A stretch of 32,214 bases of DNA from Spirodela intermedia. Taxonomy: Eukaryota > Streptophyta > Magnoliopsida > Alismatales > Araceae. Position numbers and translations under genes: made by a program. The notes below the pieces were generated by a model, which saw only the letters and a program-made list of their open reading frames with translations, made no database searches and had not been told where the DNA came from. This document shows, piece after piece, positions 1 through 7,817 of the stretch (within the stretch, counting starts at the first letter, position 1; every line of letters begins with the position of its first letter). The stretch is from positions 1 through 32,214 of the forward strand of contig CACVBZ020000038.1 in NCBI GenBank assembly GCA_902729315.2. The letters run 5' to 3'.

Positions 1-1155
1 GGACTGCACGGCGCGCAGCGCGGTGAGGGAGTGGTCGCGCGCGGGTGACAGCTCGGCTTTGACGCATCCGTGCAGATAGGCGGCGCTCGTGCCGAAAACC
101 GTGACGTCCTGCTCGCCGGCGATGCGCCACAGCCGATCCTGCTCTGGGTACGTTGGGCTGCCGTCGTACAGCACGCACGTTGCGCCGGTGAGCAGACCGG
201 AGACGACGATCGTCCACATCATCCAGCTGGTCGACGTGTGCCAGAAGAACCGGTCGCCGGGACCCAGGTCGACGTGCAGCCCGAGGAACTTCAGATGTTC
301 CAGGAGCACGCCGCCGTGTCCGTGCACGATCCCCTTCGGCACCCCCGTCGTACCTGACGAGAACAGCACCCACAGGGGATGGTCGAAGGGAACGGGGTCG
401 ATGCCACCGGTACCCGGCGTCGCGATGGCGTCCGCCCAGTCGGTCGCGCCGGCAACGGTGCCGGGTGAACCGACCAGGACGGTGTGACGAAGCGAGGGCA
501 GCGACGCGCGAAGCTCGTCGACGGCACCGGAGCGGTCGTGAACTCGCCCGCCGTAGGTGTAGCCGGCGGTCGCGATCAGGACCGTGGGTTCCAGCGGCGC
601 GAATCGGGCGATGACGCTCGGTGTGCCGAACTCCGGGCCGCAGATGGCCCAGAGCGCGCCGATACTGGCACTCGCCAGGAACGCAACGACTGCCTCCGGC
701 ACGTTCGCGAGGTAGCCGACGACCCGGTCTCCGCGCCCCACGCCGCACGCCCGCAGGTACTGGGCGAACCCGTTGACCTCGCGGGCCAACCGTTCCCTGC
801 TCCAGACGTCTGCCGGTCCGTCCTCGTGCAGGGCGATGAGTGCGGGGGTGTCCGACTCGATGGACAGCACGTGGGCCGCATAGTTCAGCTCAGCGCCGGG
901 GAACCACTCGGCGCCCGGCATGTTTCGGTCGCTCAACGTCGCTCGCGCGGGGCTGGCGTACTGCACACCGAAGAATTCCGATACGGCTTCCCAGAATCCG
1001 GCGAGGTCGTCCACCGACCACGCCCACAGGTCCTGATAGGTGACGAAATCCAGGTTCTTCTCGCGCCCCAACCAGTCCAGGAACGCATTGAGTCGCGAGG
1101 CGCCGATCCCCTCGGTGGCGGGCGACCACAGCAGATCAGAAGGGGAGTCCGTCAT
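1..1155 (-). CDS. Acetoacetyl-CoA synthetase, N-terminal part (cut by window edge)
   Basis: This is the N-terminal 385 codons of an ANL-superfamily enzyme that activates acetoacetate to acetoacetyl-CoA with ATP. The frame is open from the ATG at 1155 to the window edge. Near the N-terminus it reads DLLWSPATE and later GAEWFPGAELNYA, which are typical of the acetoacetyl/acetyl-CoA synthetase N-terminal domain. The AMP-binding loop SSGTTGVPKG lies around residue 265, followed by WMMWTIVVSGLLTGA in the core. The C-terminal third, with the adenylate-binding and lysine motifs, is outside the window. It is divergent from the FAH-family gene across an AT-rich gap. Unlike many genes here its frame is unbroken. 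Acetoacetyl-CoA specificity is inferred from the N-terminal domain; another short-chain acyl-CoA synthetase is the main alternative. Confidence 0.88.
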   Translation of the reverse strand, partial: MTDSPSDLLWSPATEGIGASRLNAFLDWLGREKNLDFVTYQDLWAWSVDDLAGFWEAVSEFFGVQYASPARATLSDRNMPGAEWFPGAELNYAAHVLSIESDTPALIALHEDGPADVWSRERLAREVNGFAQYLRACGVGRGDRVVGYLANVPEAVVAFLASASIGALWAICGPEFGTPSVIARFAPLEPTVLIATAGYTYGGRVHDRSGAVDELRASLPSLRHTVLVGSPGTVAGATDWADAIATPGTGGIDPVPFDHPLWVLFSSGTTGVPKGIVHGHGGVLLEHLKFLGLHVDLGPGDRFFWHTSTSWMMWTIVVSGLLTGATCVLYDGSPTYPEQDRLWRIAGEQDVTVFGTSAAYLHGCVKAELSPARDHSLTALRAVQS

Positions 1156-1271
1156 GGCGCCAGTAGACCATACATTAACGACGATAGTAAATAATAACGA
1201 TATTTTATTGACATCTCGGCTGCGACGTGATGATCTGGTTGCCATCACTCGCCCGATCGAAAGGCCTCACT
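1156..1271. promoter_or_regulatory. AT-rich divergent promoter region with direct repeats
   Basis: This gap separates the divergent synthetase and FAH-family genes. It holds a markedly AT-rich stretch (about 1170-1212) in otherwise GC-rich DNA. The hexamer TAACGA occurs at 1176-1181 and 1195-1200, 19 bases apart (about two helical turns), and ACGATA occurs at 1181-1186 and 1197-1202. A consensus -35 hexamer TTGACA lies at 1208-1213 on the plus strand, with only a poor -10 candidate (TGATCT, 1231-1236) at 17-base spacing. The repeats could be regulator half-sites; the regulator is unknown. Confidence 0.4.
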
Positions 1272-2144
1272 ATGCGGCTGGCTTCAGTAGCCGGACGTGC
1301 CGTCGTCATCACCAGTTCGGACCCCGGCCAGGACGTCCGTGGGGTTGACGTGGCAAACGCCAGTAACGGCCAGTTCGGGCCGTCCATCGCGGATCTGTAC
1401 CGCGACTGGGCAAGTTTTCGTGATTGGGCGGCGACCGGCCTCGGGTCAGATGTTCGCGCGGACGTCATCGACATGGCCGCGCTGGAGAATCCGTCGCCGG
1501 CGCCGAGCCAGGTCTTCGCGATCGGCCTCAACTACCGCGATCATGCCGCCGAGGCGGATCTCACGGCCTCCCGCGATGTTGTCCCCCCGACCTTCACAAA
1601 GTTCAACTCGTCCCTCGCCGATCCGTTCACGGCAGTTGAGCTCCCCAGCGACAAGGTCGACTGGGAAGCCGAGCTGGTGGTCGTGATAGGTCGGTACGCC
1701 GACCATGTGTCCGCGACCGACGCGTGGTCTCATGTGGCCGGTGTGGCCGTGGGGCAGGACTACTCGGAACGCGCCGTTCAGATCGTCGGTGCGGTGCCAC
1801 AGTTCTCGTTGGGAAAGTCCTATCCCGGTTTCGGGCCGGTCGGACCGTGGCTGGTCACCCCGGACGAGGTCCCGGATCCCGATGACTTGGCCCTGACCTG
1901 TGAGATCAACGGCGAACCGGTTCAGCAGGGCCGCACGGCGGCGATGGTCTGGTCGGTTCCTGATCTGATCTCCACCCTGTCGACCGTGTGTCCGCTGGCC
2001 CCCGGCGACGTCATATTCACCGGAACGCCCTCCGGAGTCGGCTATTTCCGGACGCCTCAACGGTTTCTGAGCCACGGCGACGTCGTCGTCACCAGAATCG
2101 ACGGCGTCGGCGAGATCCGCCAGGAGTGCCAGGCTCGCGCATAG
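1272..2144 (+). CDS. Fumarylacetoacetate hydrolase (FAH) family protein
   Basis: This 290-residue protein belongs to the FAH family (COG0179), metal-dependent enzymes that hydrolyse, hydrate or decarboxylate acyl-pyruvate-type intermediates of aromatic catabolism. Diagnostic stretches are FAIGLNYRDHAAEA (about residues 80-93), the metal-binding WEAELVVVIG segment, GQDYSER and the C-terminal GDVIFTGTPSGVG. The first two acidic ligands are in the WExE motif and the third is probably the Asp of GQD. I chose the ATG at 1272 because the homologous region starts there (MRLASVAG); an in-frame ATG at 1227 would add unrelated residues. The ring-cleavage-like VOC gene starts 26 bases downstream, so the two may act in one meta-cleavage-type pathway. 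The substrate cannot be told from sequence. Confidence 0.9.
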   Translation: MRLASVAGRAVVITSSDPGQDVRGVDVANASNGQFGPSIADLYRDWASFRDWAATGLGSDVRADVIDMAALENPSPAPSQVFAIGLNYRDHAAEADLTASRDVVPPTFTKFNSSLADPFTAVELPSDKVDWEAELVVVIGRYADHVSATDAWSHVAGVAVGQDYSERAVQIVGAVPQFSLGKSYPGFGPVGPWLVTPDEVPDPDDLALTCEINGEPVQQGRTAAMVWSVPDLISTLSTVCPLAPGDVIFTGTPSGVGYFRTPQRFLSHGDVVVTRIDGVGEIRQECQARA

Positions 2145-2170
2145 CCCGACGCCAGCGACAAGGAGAATCC

Positions 2171-3098
2171 ATGCCCCTGCACCGACTGTCATCGATCACC
2201 ATCGGGGTTCCTGACGTCACCGGCGTGTCGTCGTACTACGCGGACTTCGGGCTCGAGCAGATCTCGCCCGGCAGGTTCGCGACCCAGGACGGCGGTGAGC
2301 AGCTCCGCGTCGAACATGCTTCGTCGAGAAAGCTGTTGGGGATCGATTTCGGCGTGGACAGCGACGACGACCTGGAAGAAAGTCGCTCGAAGTCTGACCA
2401 GATTCGGTGTATGCCGTGGAGCGTTCGCCCGGGTCGGTGACCGCCGTCAGGCCCGTGACCGGCGTGCGGGCCGCGTTGAGGATCGCACCACACACTCAGT
2501 CAGGTGGCGGCGCCGGTACGCCTGGTACAACCGTCCGGGACGCCGTCGACCGGCAATGACGGAAACCGACTGCATACTGCGCACAGGTACGGTGCGTCCG
2601 AGGAAACTCGGCCGCACGTCGTCGTCGGATCGACCGACGCGGAGGCCTCCGCGGATTCTTCGTCAGGCGGGCTGGGCCTCAAGGTCAGCGACGAGATCCC
2701 CGGTCTGGCCGCGTTCTTGCGGTGCTCGACCGACCACCACAATGTGCTCGTACAGGCGGCGCCGGTGAGCTTCCTGCACCACACCGCCTGGGAGGTCGAC
2801 GATATCGACGAAGTGGGCCGGGGTGCGATGGCCATGCTCGAAGACCACCCCGAGCGCCACGTGTGGGGCTTGGGCCGCCATCACATCGGGTCGAACTTCT
2901 TCTGGTACCTGCGTGATCCGGCCGGCAACTTCGCCGAGTACTACTCGGACCTCGACGATCGTCGACGAACAGTTGTGGAAACCCGAAGCGGTGCAGGGCG
3001 CCCGCGGGTTGTTCAACTGGGGCCCACCGCCCCCGCCGTCGTTCATTCACCCCGAAGATCTGGCCGGACTGATGACCGGAGCGCATTCAGATCGCTGA
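2171..3098 (+). pseudogene. Extradiol ring-cleavage dioxygenase-like VOC protein, multiply frameshifted
   Basis: The gene starts at ATG 2171 (MPLHRLSSITIGVPDV) and ends in another frame at 3098 (DLAGLMTGAHSDR). The full span fits a protein of about 309 residues, the usual size of a two-module vicinal-oxygen-chelate dioxygenase of the 2,3-dihydroxybiphenyl dioxygenase type. Family-like text moves between frames: SLTRFGV near 2390-2412, RSPGSVTAVRPVTGVRAA near 2420-2470, LRTGTVRPRKLG near 2577-2613, HVVVGSTDAEA from about 2617, then DEQLWKPEAVQGARGLFNWG after about 2965. The presumed Fe(II) ligands are all present: His in HVVVGSTD, His in FLHHTAWEV and Glu in NFAEYYSDLD. At least five single-base shifts are needed. 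The gene is either decayed or, more likely, hit by sequence errors. It probably belongs with the FAH-family gene upstream. Confidence 0.78.
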
Positions 3099-3206
3099 TC
3101 GGCGTGAAGTTCACTGACCAAGTGTCACGCACAGTTGAATATCGGACGTCCAGCGGTGGCGCCAATTACAGAGCGCTTCCGTTTGAAAGTCGTTGTTAGA
3201 AACAGA

Positions 3207-3224
3207 TTTACGCGATCGCGTGAA
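3207..3224. promoter_or_regulatory. Palindrome upstream of the mce operon (possible operator)
   Basis: ACGCGATCGCGT at 3210-3221 is a perfect 12-base palindrome. With one mismatched pair it extends to 18 bases (3207-3224). It sits in the 277-base gap before the NTF2-like gene, about 56 bases upstream of the promoter-like -35 element at 3280. A second, shorter inverted repeat (GTGCAGG at 3229-3235, CCTGCAC at 3247-3253) follows. The palindrome could bind a TetR- or GntR-type repressor of the mce unit, but no regulator gene is adjacent. Confidence 0.35.
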
Positions 3225-3279
3225 TACTGTGCAGGGCAGCTGATTTCCTGCACTGCTACCGGATTCCAAGAAAAAGTGG

Positions 3280-3309
3280 TTGCGCCATTCGGTTCGCTGT
3301 GCGTACACT
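3280..3309 (+). promoter_or_regulatory. Candidate housekeeping-type promoter for the mce operon
   Basis: TTGCGC (3280-3285) and TACACT (3304-3309) are separated by 18 bases, a fair match to a primary-sigma promoter. The element lies 66 bases before the ATG of the NTF2-like gene that heads the mce unit. The rest of the gap (3099-3375) holds no open frame with recognisable coding content. This is inferred from sequence pattern only. Confidence 0.4.
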
Positions 3310-3375
3310 CGCTCGCATGCCGCACACTGTGATCTGGTTCACGATGTGCGAAAGCGACGAAAGGGTCAGCCAAAG

Positions 3376-3759
3376 ATGACTGCCATTCGCTCCAACCCGG
3401 TAGCAATCGTGCGAGTCCTGCTGGAAGCCATCGATGGTGGCGATCTGGATGCCATCGATCACGTGGTCGCCTCCGATGTGCATTTCCGGTTCGGCAACGC
3501 CGAACCGACCGACACCAAGGCAAACTTTCTGGCCTTTGCCGGTGGCTTCCTCAAAGCGCTCGCCGGCATCCGGCACGAGGTGGTCGAGTTATGGGCGGTC
3601 GACCACAGCACGGTGGTGGCGACGATGGACGTGCACTACACGAGGCTTGACGGAAAGCACCTGACACTGCCCTGCTGCAATATTTTCGGCGTTCGTGACG
3701 GACAGATCTGTGACTACCGGATCTACATGGACGCCACCCCCGTCACCGAGGCCGGGTGA
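3376..3759 (+). CDS. NTF2/SnoaL-like protein heading the mce operon
   Basis: This 127-residue protein has the look of a SnoaL-like/nuclear transport factor 2 fold: an N-terminal helix (VAIVRVLLEAIDGGDLDAID), FRFGNAEPT in the pocket region, then paired beta strands ending DGQICDYRIYMDATPV. Such proteins act as small isomerases, hydrolases or ligand-binding proteins; the catalytic role here is unknown. The ATG at 3376 is preceded by AAGGG at 3360-3364. The stop at 3757-3759 is only four bases before the yrbEA start, so the two are almost certainly co-transcribed. Its position suggests a cytoplasmic partner that handles the imported lipid or its first catabolite. That is inference. Confidence 0.82.
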   Translation: MTAIRSNPVAIVRVLLEAIDGGDLDAIDHVVASDVHFRFGNAEPTDTKANFLAFAGGFLKALAGIRHEVVELWAVDHSTVVATMDVHYTRLDGKHLTLPCCNIFGVRDGQICDYRIYMDATPVTEAG

Positions 3760-3763
3760 CCTG

Positions 3764-4534
3764 ATGGCCTGGACGGACGCCAAGCCGCTGAAACCGCTCG
3801 GGGGAGCCGGCGGAATGATCGCCTTCTCCGTGGACACCTTCATCACGATGTTCAAACCGCCTTTCGCATGGCGAGAGTTCCTTGAGCAGACCGTTTTCGT
3901 CGCGCGGGTCGCTCTGTTACCGGCGCTCATCTTGTCGATTCCCTACGTCGTGCTGACGGTCTTCACGTTCAACGTGCTGCTGGTCGAATTCGGCGCCGCC
4001 GATTTCTCGGGAACGGGTGCCGCGATCGGCGCAGTGAACCAAATCGGGCCCTTCGTCACCGTGCTCGTTGTGGCGGGAGCCGGAGCAGCGGCGATCTGCG
4101 CCGACCTGGGCGCCCGTACGATCCGGGAGGAACTCGACGCGCTGCGGGTGATGGGTATCGATCCCATGCGCTCGCTGGTCGTGCCACGAGTCCTCGCCGC
4201 GACGTTGGTCGCACTCCTGCTGTCATCGCTGGTGACGCTCACCGGCCTGACCGGAGGATTCCTGTTCTCGGTGTTCTTCCAACATGTCACCCCGGGGGCG
4301 TTCGTCTCGAGTCTGACGTTCATCACCGGACTGAGTGATGTGTTGATCTCGATGGTGAAAGCGACGCTGTTCGGACTCACCGCCGGTCTTGTCGCCTGCT
4401 ATCAGGGTGTGAACGTGCGTCTGGGTCCAGCGGGGGTCGGTAACGCCGTCAACGAGACAGTCGTCTTCTCGTTCGTTCTGCTCTTCGTGATCAACATCGT
4501 GGTCACCGCGATCGGATTCGAGATTGCACAGTGA
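3764..4534 (+). CDS. yrbEA: YrbEA-type ABC transporter permease of the Mce system
   Basis: This 256-residue MlaE/YrbE-family permease is half of the inner-membrane channel of a Mce lipid importer. It has a short N-terminal interface segment (FAWREFLEQTVFVARVALLPALI), about five to six hydrophobic spans, the conserved cytoplasmic EELDALRVMGIDPMRSLVVPR loop thought to contact the ATPase, and the family-typical GPAGVGNAVNETVVFSFV near the C-terminus. Start ATG 3764 gives the usual family length. It is coupled to yrbEB by a GTGA overlap at 4531-4534. The cognate ATPase (MceG/Mkl) is normally encoded elsewhere, and none is present in this window. Confidence 0.95.
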   Translation: MAWTDAKPLKPLGGAGGMIAFSVDTFITMFKPPFAWREFLEQTVFVARVALLPALILSIPYVVLTVFTFNVLLVEFGAADFSGTGAAIGAVNQIGPFVTVLVVAGAGAAAICADLGARTIREELDALRVMGIDPMRSLVVPRVLAATLVALLLSSLVTLTGLTGGFLFSVFFQHVTPGAFVSSLTFITGLSDVLISMVKATLFGLTAGLVACYQGVNVRLGPAGVGNAVNETVVFSFVLLFVINIVVTAIGFEIAQ

Positions 4535-5382
4535 CCACCATCGCGGGACTGAGGTTCAACAGGACCAGGGGAGTCCTCCATGACTGGCACACCGCCTGGC
4601 GTCAGGTCGGGGACCAGACCCGGTTCTACGGTCTGACACTCAGGTCGGTCGCCGATGTCTTCGTGCACTACCGGGCGGAGCTCCTGCGCCAGATTGCCGT
4701 GATGAGCTTGGGTACCGGTGCGTTGGCGATGATCGGCGGAACCGTCGCTGTCATCACCTTTCTCAACGTATCGACCGGTGCCATCGTCGCGGCACAGGGA
4801 TTCAACCAGTTCTCCGAACTGGGGACGCAGGCTCTCACGGGCTTTGCCTCTGCATTCCTGTTCACCAGATTGATCGGGTTGGGAACGGCGGTCATCGCCT
4901 TTGCCGCCACCCTCGGTGCCGGCGCGACCGCGCAACTGGGCGCGATGCGGATCAACGAGGAGATCGACGCACTCGAGGTGATGGGGATCCGATCGGTGGC
5001 CTACCTTGCGTCGACCCGGGTGGTGGCCGGAGTGATAGTGGTCATCCCGCTGTACTCCGTGTCGTTGATCATGGGCTACACGGCAGCGCGGTTCGGAACC
5101 ACCGCTTTGTACGGTCAATCAACTGGTGTCTACGACCACTACTTCTCCACATTCCTGATTCCGTCCGACGTCATCAACTCGTTCGTCACGGTGATCATCC
5201 TGTGCGTCGTGGTCATGCTCATCCACACGTACTACGGCTACAACGCCTCCGGCGGGCCGGCAGGTGTCGGTGAAGCAGTCGGTCGGGCGACCCGTACCTC
5301 GCTGCTGGCCGCAGGTTTCGTCATCCTCTTCGTGACTCTGGCGCTCTACGGCCAAACCGGCAACGTCAACTTCGCGGGGTGA
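4531..5382 (+). CDS. yrbEB: YrbEB-type ABC transporter permease of the Mce system
   Basis: This 283-residue protein is the second MlaE/YrbE permease of the importer. It carries the longer N-terminal cytoplasmic part seen in the B paralogue (WRQVGDQTRFYGLTLRSVADVFVHYRAELLRQ), then hydrophobic spans, the ATPase-contact loop with INEEIDALEVMGI, and the C-terminal GGPAGVGEAVGRATRTS. Translation starts at GTG 4531, overlapping the yrbEA stop by four bases, and ends at 5382, overlapping the mceA GTG in the same way. Such coupling fits one-to-one production of the two permeases. The frame is intact. Confidence 0.95.
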   Translation: MTTIAGLRFNRTRGVLHDWHTAWRQVGDQTRFYGLTLRSVADVFVHYRAELLRQIAVMSLGTGALAMIGGTVAVITFLNVSTGAIVAAQGFNQFSELGTQALTGFASAFLFTRLIGLGTAVIAFAATLGAGATAQLGAMRINEEIDALEVMGIRSVAYLASTRVVAGVIVVIPLYSVSLIMGYTAARFGTTALYGQSTGVYDHYFSTFLIPSDVINSFVTVIILCVVVMLIHTYYGYNASGGPAGVGEAVGRATRTSLLAAGFVILFVTLALYGQTGNVNFAG

Positions 5383-6728
5383 CAGGGATGTTCGCAACGA
5401 GAGATCACCATCGCATCCCCTCGGAGTGGCTGGCCGTTGCCCTGGTCGCGGTGATCGTCGCGTCGGTCTGGTTGAGCCTGGCACTCTTCAACAGGTCGTT
5501 GAGTCCCACCGTGCGGGTCACCCTTGTCTCCGACCGCTCCGGTCTGGTCCTGGAACCGTACGCGAAGGTCAAGGTCCGTGGAGTCCAGGTCGGTCGGGTG
5601 GCCACGGTATCCGGTGGACTCGACCAGGTCAGCGTCGAGCTCGACATCGATCCGGATCAGGTGACGCATCTGCCGGCGAACGTGGAAGCGCGCATCAACG
5701 CGACATCGCTGTTCGGATCGAAATTTGTCGACCTCGTCATCCCGGAGGATCCCGAGACCAGACGGTTGTCGGCTGGTGCAGTCCTCAGGTCGCAGAACGT
5801 CACGGTTGAGGTGAACACCGTCTTTCAGAACCTGGTCACACTTCTCGACCAGATCGACCCGGCCAAGCTGAATTCTGTTCTGGCGGCGCTGGCCGAAGGG
5901 GTGGGCGGACAGGGCGAACGTATCGGTCGAACCGTCACCGAAACCAATGAAGTTCTAGCACAACTTAATCCACGAACCGACCAGCTACGGGAAAACTTCC
6001 GCGCGCTTGGTGCGGTGAGCGAGATCTACAGCGTTGCCGCCGACGACATCCTGAGCTCCTTACAGGCCGCCAGTACGACGAGTCAGACTGTCGCAGACCG
6101 TGCACGCCAACTCGACGGACTCCTGCTCAATGTCACGGGGCTGTCGAACAGCGGTATCCAGGTTCTCGGTGCCAGCAAGGACGACCTCGTCAAGGCCGTC
6201 AATGTTCTGGCACCCACGACGGACCTCCTGATGACCTACAACCCGCAATTGACGTGTCTGCTGGTGGGGGCCAAGACGGCGATGGACAACGGTCTCCCCG
6301 AATACACCGGAGGGGCGAATGGCAAGTCCCTGATCATGGATGCGGCCGTGCTGCTCGGCGATGATCCGTACCGGTACCCGCAGAATCTGCCGATCAATGC
6401 CGCAAAGGGCGGGCCCGGCGGGAGGCCGGGATGTGGGTCGCTGCCCGACGTTGCCCAGAACTGGCCGGTCCGGGCCCTGGTCGCAAATACCGGATTCGGC
6501 ACAGGCCTCGACTACCGACCGAACCCCGGCATCGGATTCCCCGGCTACGCCAACTACTTCCCGGTGACCCGCGCCGTGCCTGAGCCGCCCAGCATTCGGT
6601 ACCCCGGCCCCCCGGCCCCCGGGCCCGTGCCGTACCCCGGTGCTCCGCCCTACGGCGCTCCCCGGTACGGACCGGACGGGACTCCGTTGTACCCGGGAGT
6701 TCCACCGGGCCCCGCGACGCCGCCCTGA
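5379..6728 (+). CDS. mceA: MceA, Mce1A-like substrate-binding subunit
   Basis: This 449-residue Mce-family protein has a short cytoplasmic N-terminus, one membrane anchor (about residues 19-38, AVALVAVIVASVWLSLALF), the MCE/MlaD domain (about 44-120, with VKVRGVQVGRV and INATSLFGSKFVDLVIP), then the long helical region of actinobacterial Mce proteins. The C-terminal domain contains GGPGGRPGCGSLPD and TRAVPEPPSIR, which from memory resemble Mce1-type A subunits more than Mce4 types. The tail (last ~55 residues) is very rich in Pro, Gly and Tyr. Six Mce proteins are thought to form a tunnel through the cell envelope to the YrbE permease. The GTG start overlaps the yrbEB stop. A 61-base gap separates it from mceB. 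Confidence 0.94.
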   Translation: MTGMFATRDHHRIPSEWLAVALVAVIVASVWLSLALFNRSLSPTVRVTLVSDRSGLVLEPYAKVKVRGVQVGRVATVSGGLDQVSVELDIDPDQVTHLPANVEARINATSLFGSKFVDLVIPEDPETRRLSAGAVLRSQNVTVEVNTVFQNLVTLLDQIDPAKLNSVLAALAEGVGGQGERIGRTVTETNEVLAQLNPRTDQLRENFRALGAVSEIYSVAADDILSSLQAASTTSQTVADRARQLDGLLLNVTGLSNSGIQVLGASKDDLVKAVNVLAPTTDLLMTYNPQLTCLLVGAKTAMDNGLPEYTGGANGKSLIMDAAVLLGDDPYRYPQNLPINAAKGGPGGRPGCGSLPDVAQNWPVRALVANTGFGTGLDYRPNPGIGFPGYANYFPVTRAVPEPPSIRYPGPPAPGPVPYPGAPPYGAPRYGPDGTPLYPGVPPGPATPP

Positions 6729-6789
6729 CCGATATCGCTCAATGACGGAAACATCGCAGTGCCTCGAACAGTGAAGGGACGAAACGACC

Positions 6790-7817
6790 GTGCGGAAAAG
6801 CCTGTCCGGAACAATCATCCGGGTCGCGGCGTTTGTCGTGGTGTGTTCCTTGGGTGCGTTTGCCCTGATCGGCATCTTCGCCCAAGTCCGCTTCACCACT
6901 GAGCGGACATACGCCGCAGTGTTCACCACGGTGTCCGGCCTCGACGACGGCAACTTCGTGCGAATTGCCGGTGTCGAGGTCGGAAAAGTGAAATCAATTG
7001 CCATCCAAGATGATTCGACGGCGTTGGTCTCGTTCACCGCCGATGACACGGTGGTGCTGACGGAGGGCAGCCGCGCTGTCATCCGCTATGACAACCTCAT
7101 CGGTGGCCGCTACCTCGCACTGGAGCAGGGCGCCGGACCCACCGTGAGAATGGCGCCCGGGGCTACGATCCCCGTCGACCGCACAGAGCCGGCGCTTGAT
7201 CTCGACGCGTTGATCGGCGGATTCCGTCCGTTGTTCCGTGCGCTGGATCCCGACCAGGTCAACGCACTCAGCGGACAGTTGATCGCGGCTCTGCAGGGTC
7301 AAGGCGCGACGATCGCAGCGGTGCTCACCCAAACTGCCTCTTTGACAAGCACATTGGCAGACCGTGACGAACTGATCGGGCAAGTCATCGTCAATCTGAA
7401 CACGATGATCGGTTCGCTCGGCGACCAGAGTGAGAACTTCGGTGACGCCGTCGATTGCTGTCGCAACTCATACACGGTCTGGAAGGGCGGAAGCAGGACG
7501 TCACGGACGGCTTGGCCTACGCCGACGTGGCCGCCGGATCGATCGCCGACATGCTCGCCGAGGTTCGGCCGCCACTGCAGAAGACGCTGAACGAGACCGA
7601 CCGCGCGGCAGGCGTCGTGATGGCCGATCACGAGTATGTCGACAATTTGTTGAAGACGCTGCCCGATTCGTACCGAGTCCTCAACCGGCAGGGACTCAAC
7701 GGTGACTTTTTCAGCTTCTACCTGTGCGACCTCGTCCTGAAGATGAACGGTAAGGGCGGCCAGCCGGTATACGTCAAGGTTGCCGGGCAGGAAACCGGAA
7801 GGTGCACACCGCAATGA
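6790..7817 (+). CDS. mceB: MceB, one frameshift near 7455
   Basis: Starting at GTG 6790 with AGGGA upstream, the first frame gives an N-terminal anchor (IIRVAAFVVVCSLGAFALIGI), the MCE domain (FVRIAGVEVGKV, RYDNLIGGRYLALEQG) and helices to MIGSLGDQSENFGDAVD. The homologous protein continues in another frame from about 7455: LSQLIHGLEGRKQDVTDG, then MADHEYVDNLLKTLPDSYRV, ending DFFSFYLCDLVLKMNGKGGQ and ETGRC. One missing base around 7453-7455 explains the break. The total span gives about 342 residues, normal for MceB, so no segment is lost. Its stop overlaps the mceC ATG by four bases. If the shift is real, the product would be cut after about 220 native residues and the importer would probably fail. 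Confidence 0.9.

Noticed and set aside
484-1194. Long plus-strand open frame (236 codons) opposite the acetoacetyl-CoA synthetase
   Set aside because: It lies antisense to a clear family match that is open to the window edge; its Arg/Gly-rich product has no recognisable motif and the frame is a by-product of high-GC codon use.
3123-3150. ECF41-like promoter TGTCACG-N17-CGTC before the mce operon
   Set aside because: The spacing is 17 rather than 16 bases, it is 226 bases from the nearest start, and a housekeeping-type promoter lies closer. It is kept only as a remark under the promoter finding.
3099-3375. KstR-type (cholesterol regulon) operator upstream of the mce operon
   Set aside because: I looked for the TnnAACnnGTTnnA pattern and saw no convincing match; the GTTGTTAGAAAC stretch lacks the right symmetry.
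6060-7082. Minus-strand open frame of 340 codons across mceA and mceB
   Set aside because: It is antisense to two well-supported Mce genes, spans their junction and shows no domain.
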